64,000 nt of DNA from Anaeromyxobacter diazotrophicus (lineage in GTDB: Bacteria > Myxococcota > Myxococcia > Myxococcales > Anaeromyxobacteraceae): contig NZ_BJTG01000009.1 of the NCBI RefSeq assembly GCF_013340205.1, positions 124,001-188,000 on the forward strand, in the 5' to 3' direction. Below the pieces are notes generated by a model that saw nothing but the letters and a program-made list of their open reading frames with translations, did not search any database and was not told where the DNA came from. Each line of letters opens with the position of its first letter. Positions within the stretch are counted from its first letter, which is position 1. This document shows positions 26,205 through 35,543 of the stretch, one piece after another. The position numbers and the translations under genes are program-made.

Positions 26205-26823
26205 GCGACACCCCCTCACCCTGCAGGCCTACGAGCGCCGCCGTCGGGCCGAGCGCGGCCTCCGGCAGCTTGGCGCGCGACGCGGTGGCGCCGACGGACA
26301 CCGGGTGGAGCGTCACGCCGAAGACCTCCTCCATGGCCGCGGTGATCTCGTCCACCGTCTTCCGCGAGGTGACCCAGATCGCGACCTCGCCGGTCTCCAG
26401 GTTCCAGCTCACGTCGGCGACCCTCGAGGACGGCTCCACCCGCTGCCGCAGCAGCTGCCGCGCCTCCTCCTTGCGGACGGCCTTCTCGCGGCGGCCCGGC
26501 GGCCGGCCGTGCTCGGCCGCGAACGCCGCGGCCCAGCGATCGACCTCCGCCTTGAGCGCCTTGGCCGGCACCTTGAGCTGGTCGATGCGCCACGCGAACA
26601 GGGCGTGCTCACCCTCGAACAGCCCGGCCTCGAAGCCGGTGGCGTCGTGGTCCGCCAGCTCCACGAACCCGGCGGCCCGGTCCAGCTCCGGCTTGCGCGC
26701 CTCGAGCGGCGTGAAAGCCCGCTTCCGCAGGCCGCGGACGAGCCACCGCTTCGCGTCGGCGCGCGCGCCGGCGGGCTCGGAGCTGAAGCGCGCGAAGGTG
26801 ACCGCACCACTCTGGACGGGCAT
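26191..26823 (-). CDS. RdgC-like recombination-associated protein
   Basis: 210 residues from an ATG at 26823. RdgC-like features are HALFAWRIDQLKVPAKALKAEVD, REKAVRKEEARQLLRQRVEP and the region DVSWNLETGEVAIWVTSRKT followed by FGVTLHP. Escherichia coli RdgC is about 300 residues and forms a DNA-encircling dimer, so this is a short form lacking the C-terminal third. Its gene overlaps a downstream partner, suggesting that the missing function may be supplied in trans. Confidence 0.75.
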   Translation of the reverse strand: MPVQSGAVTFARFSSEPAGARADAKRWLVRGLRKRAFTPLEARKPELDRAAGFVELADHDATGFEAGLFEGEHALFAWRIDQLKVPAKALKAEVDRWAAAFAAEHGRPPGRREKAVRKEEARQLLRQRVEPSSRVADVSWNLETGEVAIWVTSRKTVDEITAAMEEVFGVTLHPVSVGATASRAKLPEAALGPTAALVGLQGEGVSRGEA

Positions 26824-26885
26824 GGGGCGCGCACCATGGTTCGAGAGGCGCCCCGGCGTCAAGCCGGGTTAGCCTCTCGGCACCC

Positions 26886-28172
26886 ATGGCACCCCGCCCC
26901 ACCCTCACCGCCGCCCAGGCCCGCGCGCTCCACCTCGCCGCCCAGGGGCTGCTCACGCCGCCGGCCCGCGCGGCTCGCCGCGAGGACGTGCTCGCCGCGG
27001 TGCGGCGCATGGCGCTCCTCCAGCTCGACACCATCCACGTCGTGGCCCGCAGCCACCACCTGGTGCTGCACGCCCGGCTCGGCGAAGCCTACCGACCCGA
27101 GTGGCTCGACGAGCTGCTGGCGGAGGCGGCGCTCTTCGAGACCTGGGCCCACGAGGCCTGCCTGGCGCCGGTGGAGGAGCACGGGCTGCACCGGCGGGTG
27201 CTGGCGACGAGCCAGCACTGGTTCGTCAAGCGGGCGCGCAAGCTCCTCGCCGACGAGCGCGAGGGGATGGCGGCCCTGCTCGAGGAGGTGCGCCGGCGCG
27301 GGCCGGTCAAGACCTCGGACTTCGCGAGCGCGCGGCCGCGCCACGGCGGCTGGTGGGGGTGGAAGAAGGAGAAGGCGTGGCTCGAGGCGTGGCTCGCGCT
27401 CGGCGAGCTGATGGTCGCGCGGCGCGAGCGGTTCCAGCGCGTCTACGACCTCGCGGAGCGGGTGCTGCCCGCCGCGGCGCGACGCGAGCCGCCGGACGAG
27501 GCCGCCGCGCGGCAGGCGGTGATCGAGCAGTCGGTGCGGGCGCTGGGCGTGACCCAGGCCCGCTGGATCCACGACTACTTCCGCACCCGGCCCCGGCTCA
27601 CGCCGGAGGACCTCCGCCCGCTGGTCGAGGCGGGCCGGCTGCTCGAGGTCCGCGTCCGGGGCTGGGCGGCGCCCGGCTTCGTCCACCGCGACCACGCGCC
27701 GCTCCTGCGCCGCGCCGCGGGCGGGGAGCTCGCGGCCACGCACACCGCGCTCCTCTCGCCCTTCGACCCGGTGGTGTGGGACCGCGAGCGCGCGCTCGCC
27801 ATGTTCGGCTTCGACTACCGGCTGGAGTGCTACGTGCCGGCCCGCAAGCGGCGCCATGGCTACTTCGTCCTGCCCATCCTGCGGCGCGGGGCGCTGGTCG
27901 GCCGGCTCGACGCCAAGGCTCACCGGGTCCGCGGCGTCTTCGAGGTGAAGGCGCTGCACCTCGAGCCGGGGGTCGCGGCCGGCCCGGCGCTGCTCGGCGA
28001 CCTGGCGGCCGCGCTCACCGCCAGCGCCCGCTGGCACGGCACGCCCCAGGTCCGGTTGGGGCGGCGGGTGGCGCCGCCGCTGCGGGCGGCGCTCGGGGCG
28101 AGGCTGGCGGAGGTCCCGTCCCCGGGGGCGGGAGGCCGCGAGCGCCCTGCAAAACTCGCCCGTCCGGTGTAG
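26886..28172 (+). CDS. ycaQ: YcaQ-family DNA glycosylase (winged-helix, crosslink repair)
   Basis: 428 residues of the HTH_42/YcaQ family. The N-terminal signature LLQLDTIHVVARSHHLVLHARLG contains the QxD motif typical of YcaQ-type glycosylases, which unhook DNA interstrand crosslinks and remove N-alkyl purines. The body contains LLSPFDPVVWDRERALAMFGFDYRLECYVPA, strongly conserved in the family. It acts on DNA in the cytosol. It is divergent from the RdgC pair with a 62-bp gap, making this a small DNA-repair neighbourhood, and it lies just upstream of the infA promoter. Confidence 0.9.
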   Translation: MAPRPTLTAAQARALHLAAQGLLTPPARAARREDVLAAVRRMALLQLDTIHVVARSHHLVLHARLGEAYRPEWLDELLAEAALFETWAHEACLAPVEEHGLHRRVLATSQHWFVKRARKLLADEREGMAALLEEVRRRGPVKTSDFASARPRHGGWWGWKKEKAWLEAWLALGELMVARRERFQRVYDLAERVLPAAARREPPDEAAARQAVIEQSVRALGVTQARWIHDYFRTRPRLTPEDLRPLVEAGRLLEVRVRGWAAPGFVHRDHAPLLRRAAGGELAATHTALLSPFDPVVWDRERALAMFGFDYRLECYVPARKRRHGYFVLPILRRGALVGRLDAKAHRVRGVFEVKALHLEPGVAAGPALLGDLAAALTASARWHGTPQVRLGRRVAPPLRAALGARLAEVPSPGAGGRERPAKLARPV

Positions 28173-28175
28173 AAT
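28147..28175 (+). promoter_or_regulatory. Candidate infA promoter
   Basis: CTGCAA at 28147-28152 and TAGAAT at 28170-28175 with a 17-bp spacer. The transcript would carry a ~70-base leader with a GAGGCC/GGCCTC hairpin before the IF-1 ATG. It overlaps the end of ycaQ. Confidence 0.5.
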
Positions 28176-28250
28176 GGAGGCCGGTGTCTTACCGGCGGCC
28201 TCGGTCCAAGGGGCCGTTTACTTTTTTCACACGTACTTTCAGGGAGTTGA

Positions 28251-28469
28251 ATGAGCGAGAAGGAAGCTGGCATCGAGGTGCAGGGCCGGGTCGAGGAGTC
28301 GAGCGGCGGCATGTACCGCGTGAAGATCGACCAGGGCCCCGTCGTCCTGGCGTACCCGTCCGGCAAGATGAAGCGGTTCCACATCCGCATCATCACGGGC
28401 GACCGGGTGAAGGTGGAGCTCTCGCCGTACGACCTGACGCGCGGCCGCATCACCTACCGCGACAAGTAG
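28251..28469 (+). CDS. infA: Translation initiation factor IF-1
   Basis: 72 residues with the S1/OB fold of IF-1: [40 protein letters not shown] and [18 protein letters not shown], the canonical C-terminus. It binds the 30S A-site during initiation. AGGGAG precedes the ATG. The gene is monocistronic here, away from ribosomal protein operons, ending convergent with a sensor kinase. Confidence 0.98.
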   Translation: MSEKEAGIEVQGRVEESSGGMYRVKIDQGPVVLAYPSGKMKRFHIRIITGDRVKVELSPYDLTRGRITYRDK

Positions 28470-28475
28470 CGCGGA

Positions 28476-28492
28476 GCGCGGGCGCCCCGCGC
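28476..28492. terminator. GC-rich hairpin between infA and convergent kinase
   Basis: GCGCGGG-CGC-CCCGCGC: seven-bp stem, three-base loop, located 7 bp after the infA stop and 8 bp before the end of the opposing gene. It lacks a T-tail, so it may act only as a weak bidirectional terminator. Confidence 0.45.
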
Positions 28493-28499
28493 GCCCTCG

Positions 28500-31427
28500 T
28501 CAGCCCTGAGCCCTGCTGGACCCGAGCACGCGGCTCAGCACCCGCCGCAGGTCCTCGGCCAGGTAGGGCTTCACCAGCACGCCGCGGAAGCCGTGGTCGG
28601 CGTGATGCGCCATCACCGGGTCGGTCGAGTAGCCCGACGAGACGATGGCCACCACGCCCGGATCGAGCGCGCGGAGCTTCGCGATGGCCTCCTTCCCGCC
28701 CATGCCGCCGGGGATGGTGAGGTCCATCAGCACGGCCGCGAAGGGGCGACCCTCCTCCTGCGCCCGGGCGTATTGCGCGAGCGCCTCCTGCCCGTCGCGC
28801 GCCCCCACCACCTCGTAGTCGAGCGGCCGCAGCGTCCGCGCCACCAGCGCCCGGATGGCGTCCTCGTCGTCCATCACGAGCACGCGCCGGCCGCCGGCAG
28901 GCGCGGGGGGCTCCGCCGCGGCGGCCTCGAGCGGCTCCGCCGCCGCGTCGCTGGCGGGGAGGTACACGTGGAACGCCGCCCCCTCGCCCGGCCGCGACGC
29001 CGCCTCGATGTGCCCGTCGTGCTTGAGGACGATGGAGTGGCAGATGGAGAGCCCGAGGCCGTTCCCCTCGGCCTTGGTGGTGAAGAACGGGTCGAAGATG
29101 CGGGGCAGCACCTCCGGGGCGATCCCGGGGCCCTGGTCCTGGACCGTGAGGCGCACGTACCGTCCAGGCGGGAGCGCGAACGGGTTCACCGCCGGCACGG
29201 CGCAGGGCGCGCCCGAGATGCGGAGCGTCCCGCCGGAGGCCATGGCCTGGATGCCGTTCAGCACCAGGTTCTGCACCACCTGCCCGATCTGCCCCGCGTC
29301 CACCACCGCCGCGAGCCCGGGGGCGAGGTCGAACTGGCACGCCGTGCCCGAGCCGTGCGCCGCGAAGCGGGCGGTCTCCTCGACGAGCTCCGCCAGGTCC
29401 ACCTGCTCCTTGACCGGCGCGCCGCCCCTCGCGAACGTGAGCAGCTGCTGCGTCAGGGAGCGCGCGCGCAGCGAGGCCCCCTCGGCGTCCGCCAGCGCCT
29501 CCGCCACCTCCGGCGGCCCGGCCACCGCCTCGCGCGCGTACGAGAGGTTGCCGAAGATGCTGGTGAGCAGGTTGTTGAAGTCGTGGGCGATCCCGCCCGC
29601 CAGCACCGCCAGCGACTCCACCCGCTGCACGCGAGCCAGCTCCTGCTCCGCGCGCTCCTGGACGGTGATGTCGCGGAAGACCAGCACCGCGCCGATGATG
29701 CGGCTGTCGCGGTCCCGGATGGGCGAGCCGCTGTCGGCGATGACGCACGAGCGCCCGTCCCGACGGAGGAGCGAGGTGTGGTTGGCGAGCTCGACGATCC
29801 TGCCGGTCGCGAGCGCCTTCGCGATCGGGTTCTCGACCGGCGCCCCCGTCTCGGAGTGGACGATCCGGAAGACCTCCGCCAGCGGCCTCCCCTCCGCCTC
29901 CGCGGCGGTCCAGCCGGTCAGCCGCTCCGCCACGCTGTTGAGGAGCACCACCCGCTGCTCGAGATCGGTGGCGATGACGCCGTCGCCGATGCTCCGCAGC
30001 GTGACCGCCAGCCGCTCCTTCTCCTGCGCCAGCGCCTCCTCCGCCAGCTTGCGCGTGTGGATGTCCTGGTAGCTGCCGCGCAGGCCGAGCGGCTGCCCCG
30101 CCGCGTCCACCACCGGCTTGCAGCGGTGCTCGATCCAGCGCGCCTGCCCGTCGGGCCGCACGAGCCTGAACGTGAGCTGCGTCGGCCCCGGCCGCGCCTT
30201 CACCTCGCGCTCGTGCGCCTCCACCACCGCCCGGTCGTCCGGGTGGACCAGCCGGCGCAGCAGGCCGGGGTCCGCCAGGAACTCTTCGGCGGTGTGCCCG
30301 CTGATGGCGAAGCAGGACGGCGACACGTAGCTCGGGCGGCCGTCCGTCCCGGCCCAGAACTCCCAGTCGTGCGTGTTGTCCGCCACCACCCGGTAGCGCT
30401 GCTCGCTCGCGCGCAGCCGCTCGGTCCGCTCCACCAGGAGCCGCTCGTACTGGAGCCGCTGCCGCCAGGCCCGGTGGACGAACCAGGCGCCGGCGATGGT
30501 CCCGCACCAGAACAAGACCACGAGCCCGCCGGCCAGCTGGGACTGCCGGCGCCAGGCGGCGAGGTAGTCCGCGGGCGCGAGCCCGACCAGCACGTAGAAC
30601 GGGTAGCGCGACAGCTTGCGGAAGGCGAACGAGCGATCGAAGCCGTCGGCGCCCGCGCGCGCGTCGTAGGTCCCGTGGGCGAGGCCGGCGTCCACCACGC
30701 GCCGCAGCTCGGGCGAGACGCTGGTGCTGCCGAACTCGACGTGGTCGCCGGGGGGGCCGCTGCGCGCCACCAGGCTCAGGTCCCGGGCGCGCACCGACAC
30801 CGAGCCGTGCGGGCCGACGTCGAGGGTGGAGAGGAGGACGGAGAGGCGCTCCAGGGCGAAGGTGCCCGCCACCGCTCCGGCGAAGCGCCCGTCGGGCGAG
30901 GCGAGCTGGCGCGCCACGGCCAGGATCTGCCGGCCGCTGAGCCGCCCCAGGTACGGCTTGGTGACGAACGTGCCCGCCGGGGCGCCGGCCTGGAGCGGGC
31001 CGAAGAACTCCCGGTCGGCGAGGCTCACGCCCACGCCGGCGAGGGCCTTCGGCGCGCCGTGCCGGATCACCCCGGCGCCGTCGGTGATCCGCAGGCCGGC
31101 GAGGTCGGGGACGCGCGCCCGCTCGCGCTCGAGGAACGCGTCGAGCGCCGGACCGGCGCGCTCGGCCTCCGGCGTCCGCTCCCACTCGTCCGCGGCCGCG
31201 TGGACCGCCAGCTCGATCTTGTCGAGGGCGGCGGTGAGGTCGTCGTCGAGCAGGTGCGCCAGGTTCCCGGCCGACGCCAGCGCCGCCGCGCGCTGCTGCG
31301 CCAGCTCCTGCCGGAGGGGATAGGCGACCAGCGCCGCGACGCACAGATCGATGGCCAGCACGCCCGCGGCGAGCCGCCACGCCAAGGAGCGCGCGCTCGT
31401 GCTCGCTCGTAGCTCGCCGTTGCTCAT
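28500..31427 (-). CDS. Membrane hybrid histidine kinase (dCache, two PAS, HisKA, HATPase, receiver)
   Basis: 975 residues from the ATG at 31427. Two membrane helices (LAAGVLAIDLCVAALVAYPL and GGLVVLFWCGTIAGAWFVHRAW) bracket a ~270-residue periplasmic dCache-like sensor. Next come PAS domains starting near QRYRVVADNTHDWEFWA and LAVTLRSIGDGVIATDLEQR. The HisKA H-box is LAGGIAHDFNNLLTSI, the N-box QNLVLNGIQAM, and the G boxes DQGPGI and GNGLGLSI. The C-terminal receiver has MDDED, phospho-Asp in VLMDLTIPG and Lys in LVKPY. The HDFNN box places it in the NtrB-like HK4 group. No cognate regulator is adjacent. Confidence 0.95.
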   Translation of the reverse strand: MSNGELRASTSARSLAWRLAAGVLAIDLCVAALVAYPLRQELAQQRAAALASAGNLAHLLDDDLTAALDKIELAVHAAADEWERTPEAERAGPALDAFLERERARVPDLAGLRITDGAGVIRHGAPKALAGVGVSLADREFFGPLQAGAPAGTFVTKPYLGRLSGRQILAVARQLASPDGRFAGAVAGTFALERLSVLLSTLDVGPHGSVSVRARDLSLVARSGPPGDHVEFGSTSVSPELRRVVDAGLAHGTYDARAGADGFDRSFAFRKLSRYPFYVLVGLAPADYLAAWRRQSQLAGGLVVLFWCGTIAGAWFVHRAWRQRLQYERLLVERTERLRASEQRYRVVADNTHDWEFWAGTDGRPSYVSPSCFAISGHTAEEFLADPGLLRRLVHPDDRAVVEAHEREVKARPGPTQLTFRLVRPDGQARWIEHRCKPVVDAAGQPLGLRGSYQDIHTRKLAEEALAQEKERLAVTLRSIGDGVIATDLEQRVVLLNSVAERLTGWTAAEAEGRPLAEVFRIVHSETGAPVENPIAKALATGRIVELANHTSLLRRDGRSCVIADSGSPIRDRDSRIIGAVLVFRDITVQERAEQELARVQRVESLAVLAGGIAHDFNNLLTSIFGNLSYAREAVAGPPEVAEALADAEGASLRARSLTQQLLTFARGGAPVKEQVDLAELVEETARFAAHGSGTACQFDLAPGLAAVVDAGQIGQVVQNLVLNGIQAMASGGTLRISGAPCAVPAVNPFALPPGRYVRLTVQDQGPGIAPEVLPRIFDPFFTTKAEGNGLGLSICHSIVLKHDGHIEAASRPGEGAAFHVYLPASDAAAEPLEAAAAEPPAPAGGRRVLVMDDEDAIRALVARTLRPLDYEVVGARDGQEALAQYARAQEEGRPFAAVLMDLTIPGGMGGKEAIAKLRALDPGVVAIVSSGYSTDPVMAHHADHGFRGVLVKPYLAEDLRRVLSRVLGSSRAQG

Positions 31428-31612
31428 CGAACGCGCCCCGCGCCGCGCCAGGCCGCCAGGTCCTGCCACCGCTCGAACCGCCTCGATCCGCCCACGGGGC
31501 CTCTCTCGCTCCCCGCGAGGAGGCCTCTATACGCCCCCGCGCCCCGGACGGATGTGCCTTGTCCATGGCGCAACGCCGGCAGCCGGCCGGCGCGCGCTGG
31601 GCCGGGCGGAGG

Positions 31613-32287
31613 TCAGGTGGCCGTCACGCCCTGCAGCATCCAGCCGCCGTCGGGCTCCCCGTCCGGCCGATCCCACCGATCCGTCACGAGGAGCCACTCG
31701 AGGGCGAGCCGCCGGTTCATCGCCGAGTACCCGGTGGCTCGGACGCCGGGGCGGAGCGGCTTCAGGAGGAGGCCCGAGCGGAAGGCGTGACCCTCCAGGC
31801 AACGGAACAGGTCGCACGCCGCGATGAGCTCCGCCTCCCCTCGCAGCCCGGGCAGCTCGAGCTGCGGCGCGGCCTGCGGCTGCCTCGGATCGGGGAACCA
31901 GGTCGCCAGCTCGTCGGAGCAACACTCCAGCGGGTCGAGCGCCGGCGCGCGCCCCGCCGCCCACGCCAGCGCCCACAGCGCCTCCACCCGATGCATGAGG
32001 CGCACGCCAAGGTCGCGATCGGAGCGGGCCACCAGCTGGCGCTCGCCCGGCGAGAGGTGGAGCCCCAGGCCGGCGCGCTCCACCCAGCCCTGCGTCGCCT
32101 TGCGCGTCATGCCGCGGTAGGCGAGGACCAGCGCCGTGTGGATGCACAGCATGCGCGCCCGAACCTCAGGGAGCGTGCGGCGGACGCGCGCGCCCTCGAG
32201 CAGCGGGACCGCCGGGAGGTCGCGGAAGCCGAGCGCGGCGAGGCGCTCCAGGGTCGCGCGGCGGACGTCTTCGGGCGAGGCGCTCAT
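31613..32287 (-). CDS. DUF4272-like protein
   Basis: 224 residues, no signal peptide. The pattern RRTLPEVRARMLCIHTALVL near the N-terminus, HRVEALWALAWAAGRA in the middle and AMNRRLALEWLLVTDRWDRPD at the C-terminus fits the DUF4272 family of predicted cytosolic proteins. Function unknown. It is transcribed in the same direction as the neighbouring kinase but is separated by ~185 bp. Confidence 0.7.
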   Translation of the reverse strand: MSASPEDVRRATLERLAALGFRDLPAVPLLEGARVRRTLPEVRARMLCIHTALVLAYRGMTRKATQGWVERAGLGLHLSPGERQLVARSDRDLGVRLMHRVEALWALAWAAGRAPALDPLECCSDELATWFPDPRQPQAAPQLELPGLRGEAELIAACDLFRCLEGHAFRSGLLLKPLRPGVRATGYSAMNRRLALEWLLVTDRWDRPDGEPDGGWMLQGVTAT

Positions 32288-32410
32288 GCCGCGGAGTATC
32301 CCACGGCCTCGAGCGCGGCGGCGGCGCCCCGCCCTGCGCCGCCGCGGCCGCCGGCCGCCCCCGGCCGAGCCTCCCTGGGCCGGCGGGGGCGGGACGGCTC
32401 ACGCTGCCGT

Positions 32411-32761
32411 TCAACGCGCCGTGTCGGCCGGCGCGGCGCCCTCGGTGGTGGTCGTGGTGGTGTGCTTGCGGACCGCCTTCTTGTGGTGGCGCGCCTCCTT
32501 CTTGGCCGCCTTCGCGTCCGCCTTCGCCTCGGCCTTGGCGGCCTTCGCGTCCGCCTTGGCGGCGTCCGCGCTGGCGTCGGCCTGCGCCTTCATCCTGTCC
32601 TTCTCCGCGTCGGCGTGGGCCTTCTTGCGCTGCGCGTCGGCCTCGGCCCGATCCTTCACCGCCTCCGCGCGGTCCTTGGCCGGTTGCGCTTCGTCGGCCG
32701 CGCGCGCCTGCGTGAGCGGTGCGGCGAGGAGCGCGAGCGCCATCCAGTGAGCCTTCTGCAT
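32411..32761 (-). CDS. Exported Ala/Lys/Asp-rich repetitive protein
   Basis: 116 residues from the ATG at 32761, with a signal peptide (MQKAHWMALALLAAPLTQARA). The mature part is repetitive: AKDRAEAVKDRAEADAQRKK, then ADAAKADAKAAKAEAKADAK, giving an almost uninterrupted charged helix or coiled coil. It ends in a basic patch and TTTTTT. It resembles small periplasmic helical or histone-H1-like tails. Its role is unknown. The in-frame extension upstream has no better start. Confidence 0.75.
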   Translation of the reverse strand: MQKAHWMALALLAAPLTQARAADEAQPAKDRAEAVKDRAEADAQRKKAHADAEKDRMKAQADASADAAKADAKAAKAEAKADAKAAKKEARHHKKAVRKHTTTTTTEGAAPADTAR

Positions 32762-33004
32762 GGTGAGTTCCCCCTTCGTGAGCGGCGGGCGCCTCTCGCC
32801 CGCGGCCGGCAGACGTCCAGGTGAAAAGCTATTCATTCCGCGCAGCGGGGAGGGCGGGCCAGGGCTCGCCGGGCCGCCGGTGGAGGGGGCGATCGGCGCG
32901 CCTCTCCGAGGGGCGCCCGCGCGGCGGCGCTCTCCAGGTGACGCTGCGTCCGTGGCCTGCTAGCGTCCGGAGGCTCGCACGGATCCGCGAGCAGCGGGGG
33001 CTGC

Positions 33005-34486
33005 GTGCCTGAGAGGCCCGACGAGGCGGCGGCGACCGGCGGCCTCGATCGCGTCGACGCGCTCGTCCGCGCCGAGTGCGTCCGCGCGCTCTTCGAGCGG
33101 AACGCGGTCGCGCAGGCGACCGTCTTCCTGAACTCCGCGATCGTGCTCGTGGTGCTGTGGGGTCACGCTCCCTCCGTGCGGCTCCTCGCGTGGGCTGGAG
33201 CGCTGTGGCTCGTCGCGGGGGGCCGGCTCGCGATCGGCGCCGCTTTCCTCGCCGCGCCCGCGCCGGTGGACGCGGAGCGGTGGGCGCGGCGGGCGGTCGC
33301 CGGAGCGGCCCTCAACGGCGCGCTGTGGGGCGCGGCCCCGGTCGCCCTCCTCGGCCCCGGCAGCTCGCTCGCGCACCTCGTCTTCCTCGCCTTCGTGCTC
33401 GGGGGCATGGCCGCGGGCGCCGCGCTCAGCAGCTCCAGCCGGCCCGCCGCCTTCCTCGCCTTCACCGTCCCGGCGCTCCTGCCCGTGCTCCTGCTGCTGC
33501 TCTCGGGCGGGGACCGGCTCCGCGTCGGGATGGGGATCCTGGTCGCGGTCTTCGGGGCGGCGGCCACGGCCATCTCGCGATCGGCGGGGCGGGCGCTGGC
33601 CGACGCGGTGCGGCTCCGGTTCGCGAACGCGGAGCTGGCCCAAGGGCTCGCCGAGCTCAACGCGGCCCTCGAGGCGCGGGTGGCGGAGCGCAACGCCCAG
33701 CTCGACGCCTCCCGCGCGCGGGAGCGCGAGGCGGAGGGGCAGCTCGCGAGCGCGGCCCGGCTGGCCATGCTGGGGACGCTCGCGGCCGGGGTGGCGCACG
33801 AGATCAACAACCCCCTCACCTACCTCCGGTCCAACCTGAGCTTCGTGCGCGAGGAGTGGGCCCGGGCCCGCGCCGACGCCGAGGCGCAGGCCGCGCTCGA
33901 CGAGGCGCTCGCCGACGCCAGCGAGGGCGTGGAGCGCGTGCGCGAGATCGTCCGCCACCTCATGGCGCTCTCCTGGTTCGAGGCGCCCGGCGGCGCGCAG
34001 GAGGTGGATCTGCACGGCGCGCTCGACCTGTGCCTCGACATGGCCCGCCCGGAGCTCCAGCCCCGCGCCGCCATCCAGCGCTCGTACGGGGCGATCCCTC
34101 CGGTGCTGGGCGATCGGACGCGCCTCGTGCAGGTGTTCCTGAACCTCCTCCTCCACGCGGCGCACGCCGTGCCGCCCGGCGACCCGGCCCACCACGAGGT
34201 GCGCGTCGCCACGCGCCTCGACGCCGTGAGCCGGCGGGTGGTGGTGGAGGTCTCGGACACGGGCCTCGGGATCCCCGAGGCGAGCCTGGAGCGGATCTGG
34301 AATCCCTTCTTCACGGCGCCGGCCGAGCGCGGCATCGGGCTCGGGCTCTCCATGTGCCAGGGCCTGGTGAGCGCGCTCGGCGGGACCATCTCGGTGCGCA
34401 GCCAGGAGGGCGCGGGCAGCACCTTCACGGTGTCGCTCAAGGCGGCGGAGGGCGCCCCCGCCGGCGCGCGGCGCGGCGCCGGGTGA
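33005..34486 (+). CDS. Membrane sensor histidine kinase with atypical N-box
   Basis: 493 residues from a GTG. Five or six membrane helices (about residues 35-200) form an N-terminal sensor. A coiled coil (AQGLAELNAALEARVAERNA) follows, then HisKA with LGTLAAGVAHEINNPLTYL and a HATPase domain. G1 is DTGLGIP and G2 GIGLGLSMC. The N-box reads QVFLNLLLHAAHAV, so the usual NA pair is HA: the Mg-coordinating Asn appears replaced by His. No receiver domain or adjacent regulator is present. Confidence 0.9.
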   Translation: MPERPDEAAATGGLDRVDALVRAECVRALFERNAVAQATVFLNSAIVLVVLWGHAPSVRLLAWAGALWLVAGGRLAIGAAFLAAPAPVDAERWARRAVAGAALNGALWGAAPVALLGPGSSLAHLVFLAFVLGGMAAGAALSSSSRPAAFLAFTVPALLPVLLLLLSGGDRLRVGMGILVAVFGAAATAISRSAGRALADAVRLRFANAELAQGLAELNAALEARVAERNAQLDASRAREREAEGQLASAARLAMLGTLAAGVAHEINNPLTYLRSNLSFVREEWARARADAEAQAALDEALADASEGVERVREIVRHLMALSWFEAPGGAQEVDLHGALDLCLDMARPELQPRAAIQRSYGAIPPVLGDRTRLVQVFLNLLLHAAHAVPPGDPAHHEVRVATRLDAVSRRVVVEVSDTGLGIPEASLERIWNPFFTAPAERGIGLGLSMCQGLVSALGGTISVRSQEGAGSTFTVSLKAAEGAPAGARRGAG

Positions 34487-34613
34487 GGGCGGCCGAGCGC
34501 GGGCGCGGCACCCATTCGAGCCTCGCTCCGCGCGGGCTCGCGCCGCCGCGCTCGCCTCGAGGACGGCGTATCCTGGCCGCCACCCGGGCCCCTCGCCCGC
34601 CAAGGAGAGCGCG

Positions 34614-35426
34614 ATGGCCTTGAAGGAGCTGCTCGTGCACGTGGACTCCGGCGCGCGCACGACCGAGCGCCGCGACCTCGCCTTCCTCCTCGCGCGGAGG
34701 TTCGGCGCGCAGGTGAGCGGCTGGTTCGCCGAGAACGAGGCCCTGGGCGCGAGCCTGGTGGGGCGCCGCGGCCGGAGCGACATGGATCGCGCCGCGGAGG
34801 CGGCGCGGCTCGCGTTCGAGGCGAGCGCCCGAGCGGCGGGCCTCGAGGCGGGGTGGTGGCGGCTCGAGCCCGGCGAGCCCCGGCACCTCATCGACCACAC
34901 CACCATCCGCTGCCGCTACACCGACCTCGCGATCTTCGGCCAGCACGACGACCGGGAGTCCTGGGTCCCGGAGGAGCTCGTCGAGGAGGTCGTGGTGGGC
35001 TGCGGGCGGCCCGCCCTCGTCGTCCCCGCGTTCGGGCGCTTCCCCGACGTGGGGAAGCGGGTGGTGGTCGCCTGGGACGGGAGCCGCGAGGCCGCGCGCG
35101 CCCTGCACGACGGCCTGCCGCTCATGCGCGAGGCGCAGAGCGTGACCCTCCTCGCCTTCCAGAGGCCCAGCGCCGGCCCGCCGGGACCGCTCCCGCACCT
35201 CGACGTCGCGGCGCACCTGGCCGCGCACGGCGTGACCGCCCGCTACGAGCGCGTCTTCGTGGGCGAGCTGGGGCCCACCGACACGCTGCTCAACCGCTGC
35301 GCCGAGGTCGGCGCCGACCTGATCGTCATGGGCGCCCGCCCGCAGCGCGGGCTCCCGCTGCAGGACGGCGGCAGCCTGCGCGAGCTCCTGCGGCAGATGA
35401 CGGCGCCGGTCCTGCTCTCGCACTGA
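34614..35426 (+). CDS. Universal stress protein with two UspA domains
   Basis: 270 residues. The N-terminal Usp half begins MALKELLVHVDSGARTTERR and is degenerate. The C-terminal half begins KRVVVAWDGSREAARALHDG and ends with the ATP-loop pattern LIVMGARPQRGLPLQDGGSLRELLRQMTAPVLLSH (G-2x-G-9x-G type, modified). It is cytosolic. The start ATG is preceded by AAGGAGAGCG. It lies between a sensor kinase and an ABC importer and is apparently monocistronic. Confidence 0.9.
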   Translation: MALKELLVHVDSGARTTERRDLAFLLARRFGAQVSGWFAENEALGASLVGRRGRSDMDRAAEAARLAFEASARAAGLEAGWWRLEPGEPRHLIDHTTIRCRYTDLAIFGQHDDRESWVPEELVEEVVVGCGRPALVVPAFGRFPDVGKRVVVAWDGSREAARALHDGLPLMREAQSVTLLAFQRPSAGPPGPLPHLDVAAHLAAHGVTARYERVFVGELGPTDTLLNRCAEVGADLIVMGARPQRGLPLQDGGSLRELLRQMTAPVLLSH

Positions 35427-35543
35427 CCGGAGCGCGCCGCCCGCGCTTGCCCCACGCCCGCGCGCGTGCGAAGGTCCGCGGCGCTTCGAGCGGCGGCGCG
35501 GCCACGCCCGCCCGGCCGCTCGCCTCAGCCAAGGAGCCGCCAG

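Noticed and set aside
28450-31566. Long overlapping frames on both strands around the hybrid kinase
   Set aside because: Only the frame from 31427 to 28500 contains kinase motifs. The others are Arg/Gly-rich shadows typical of high GC.
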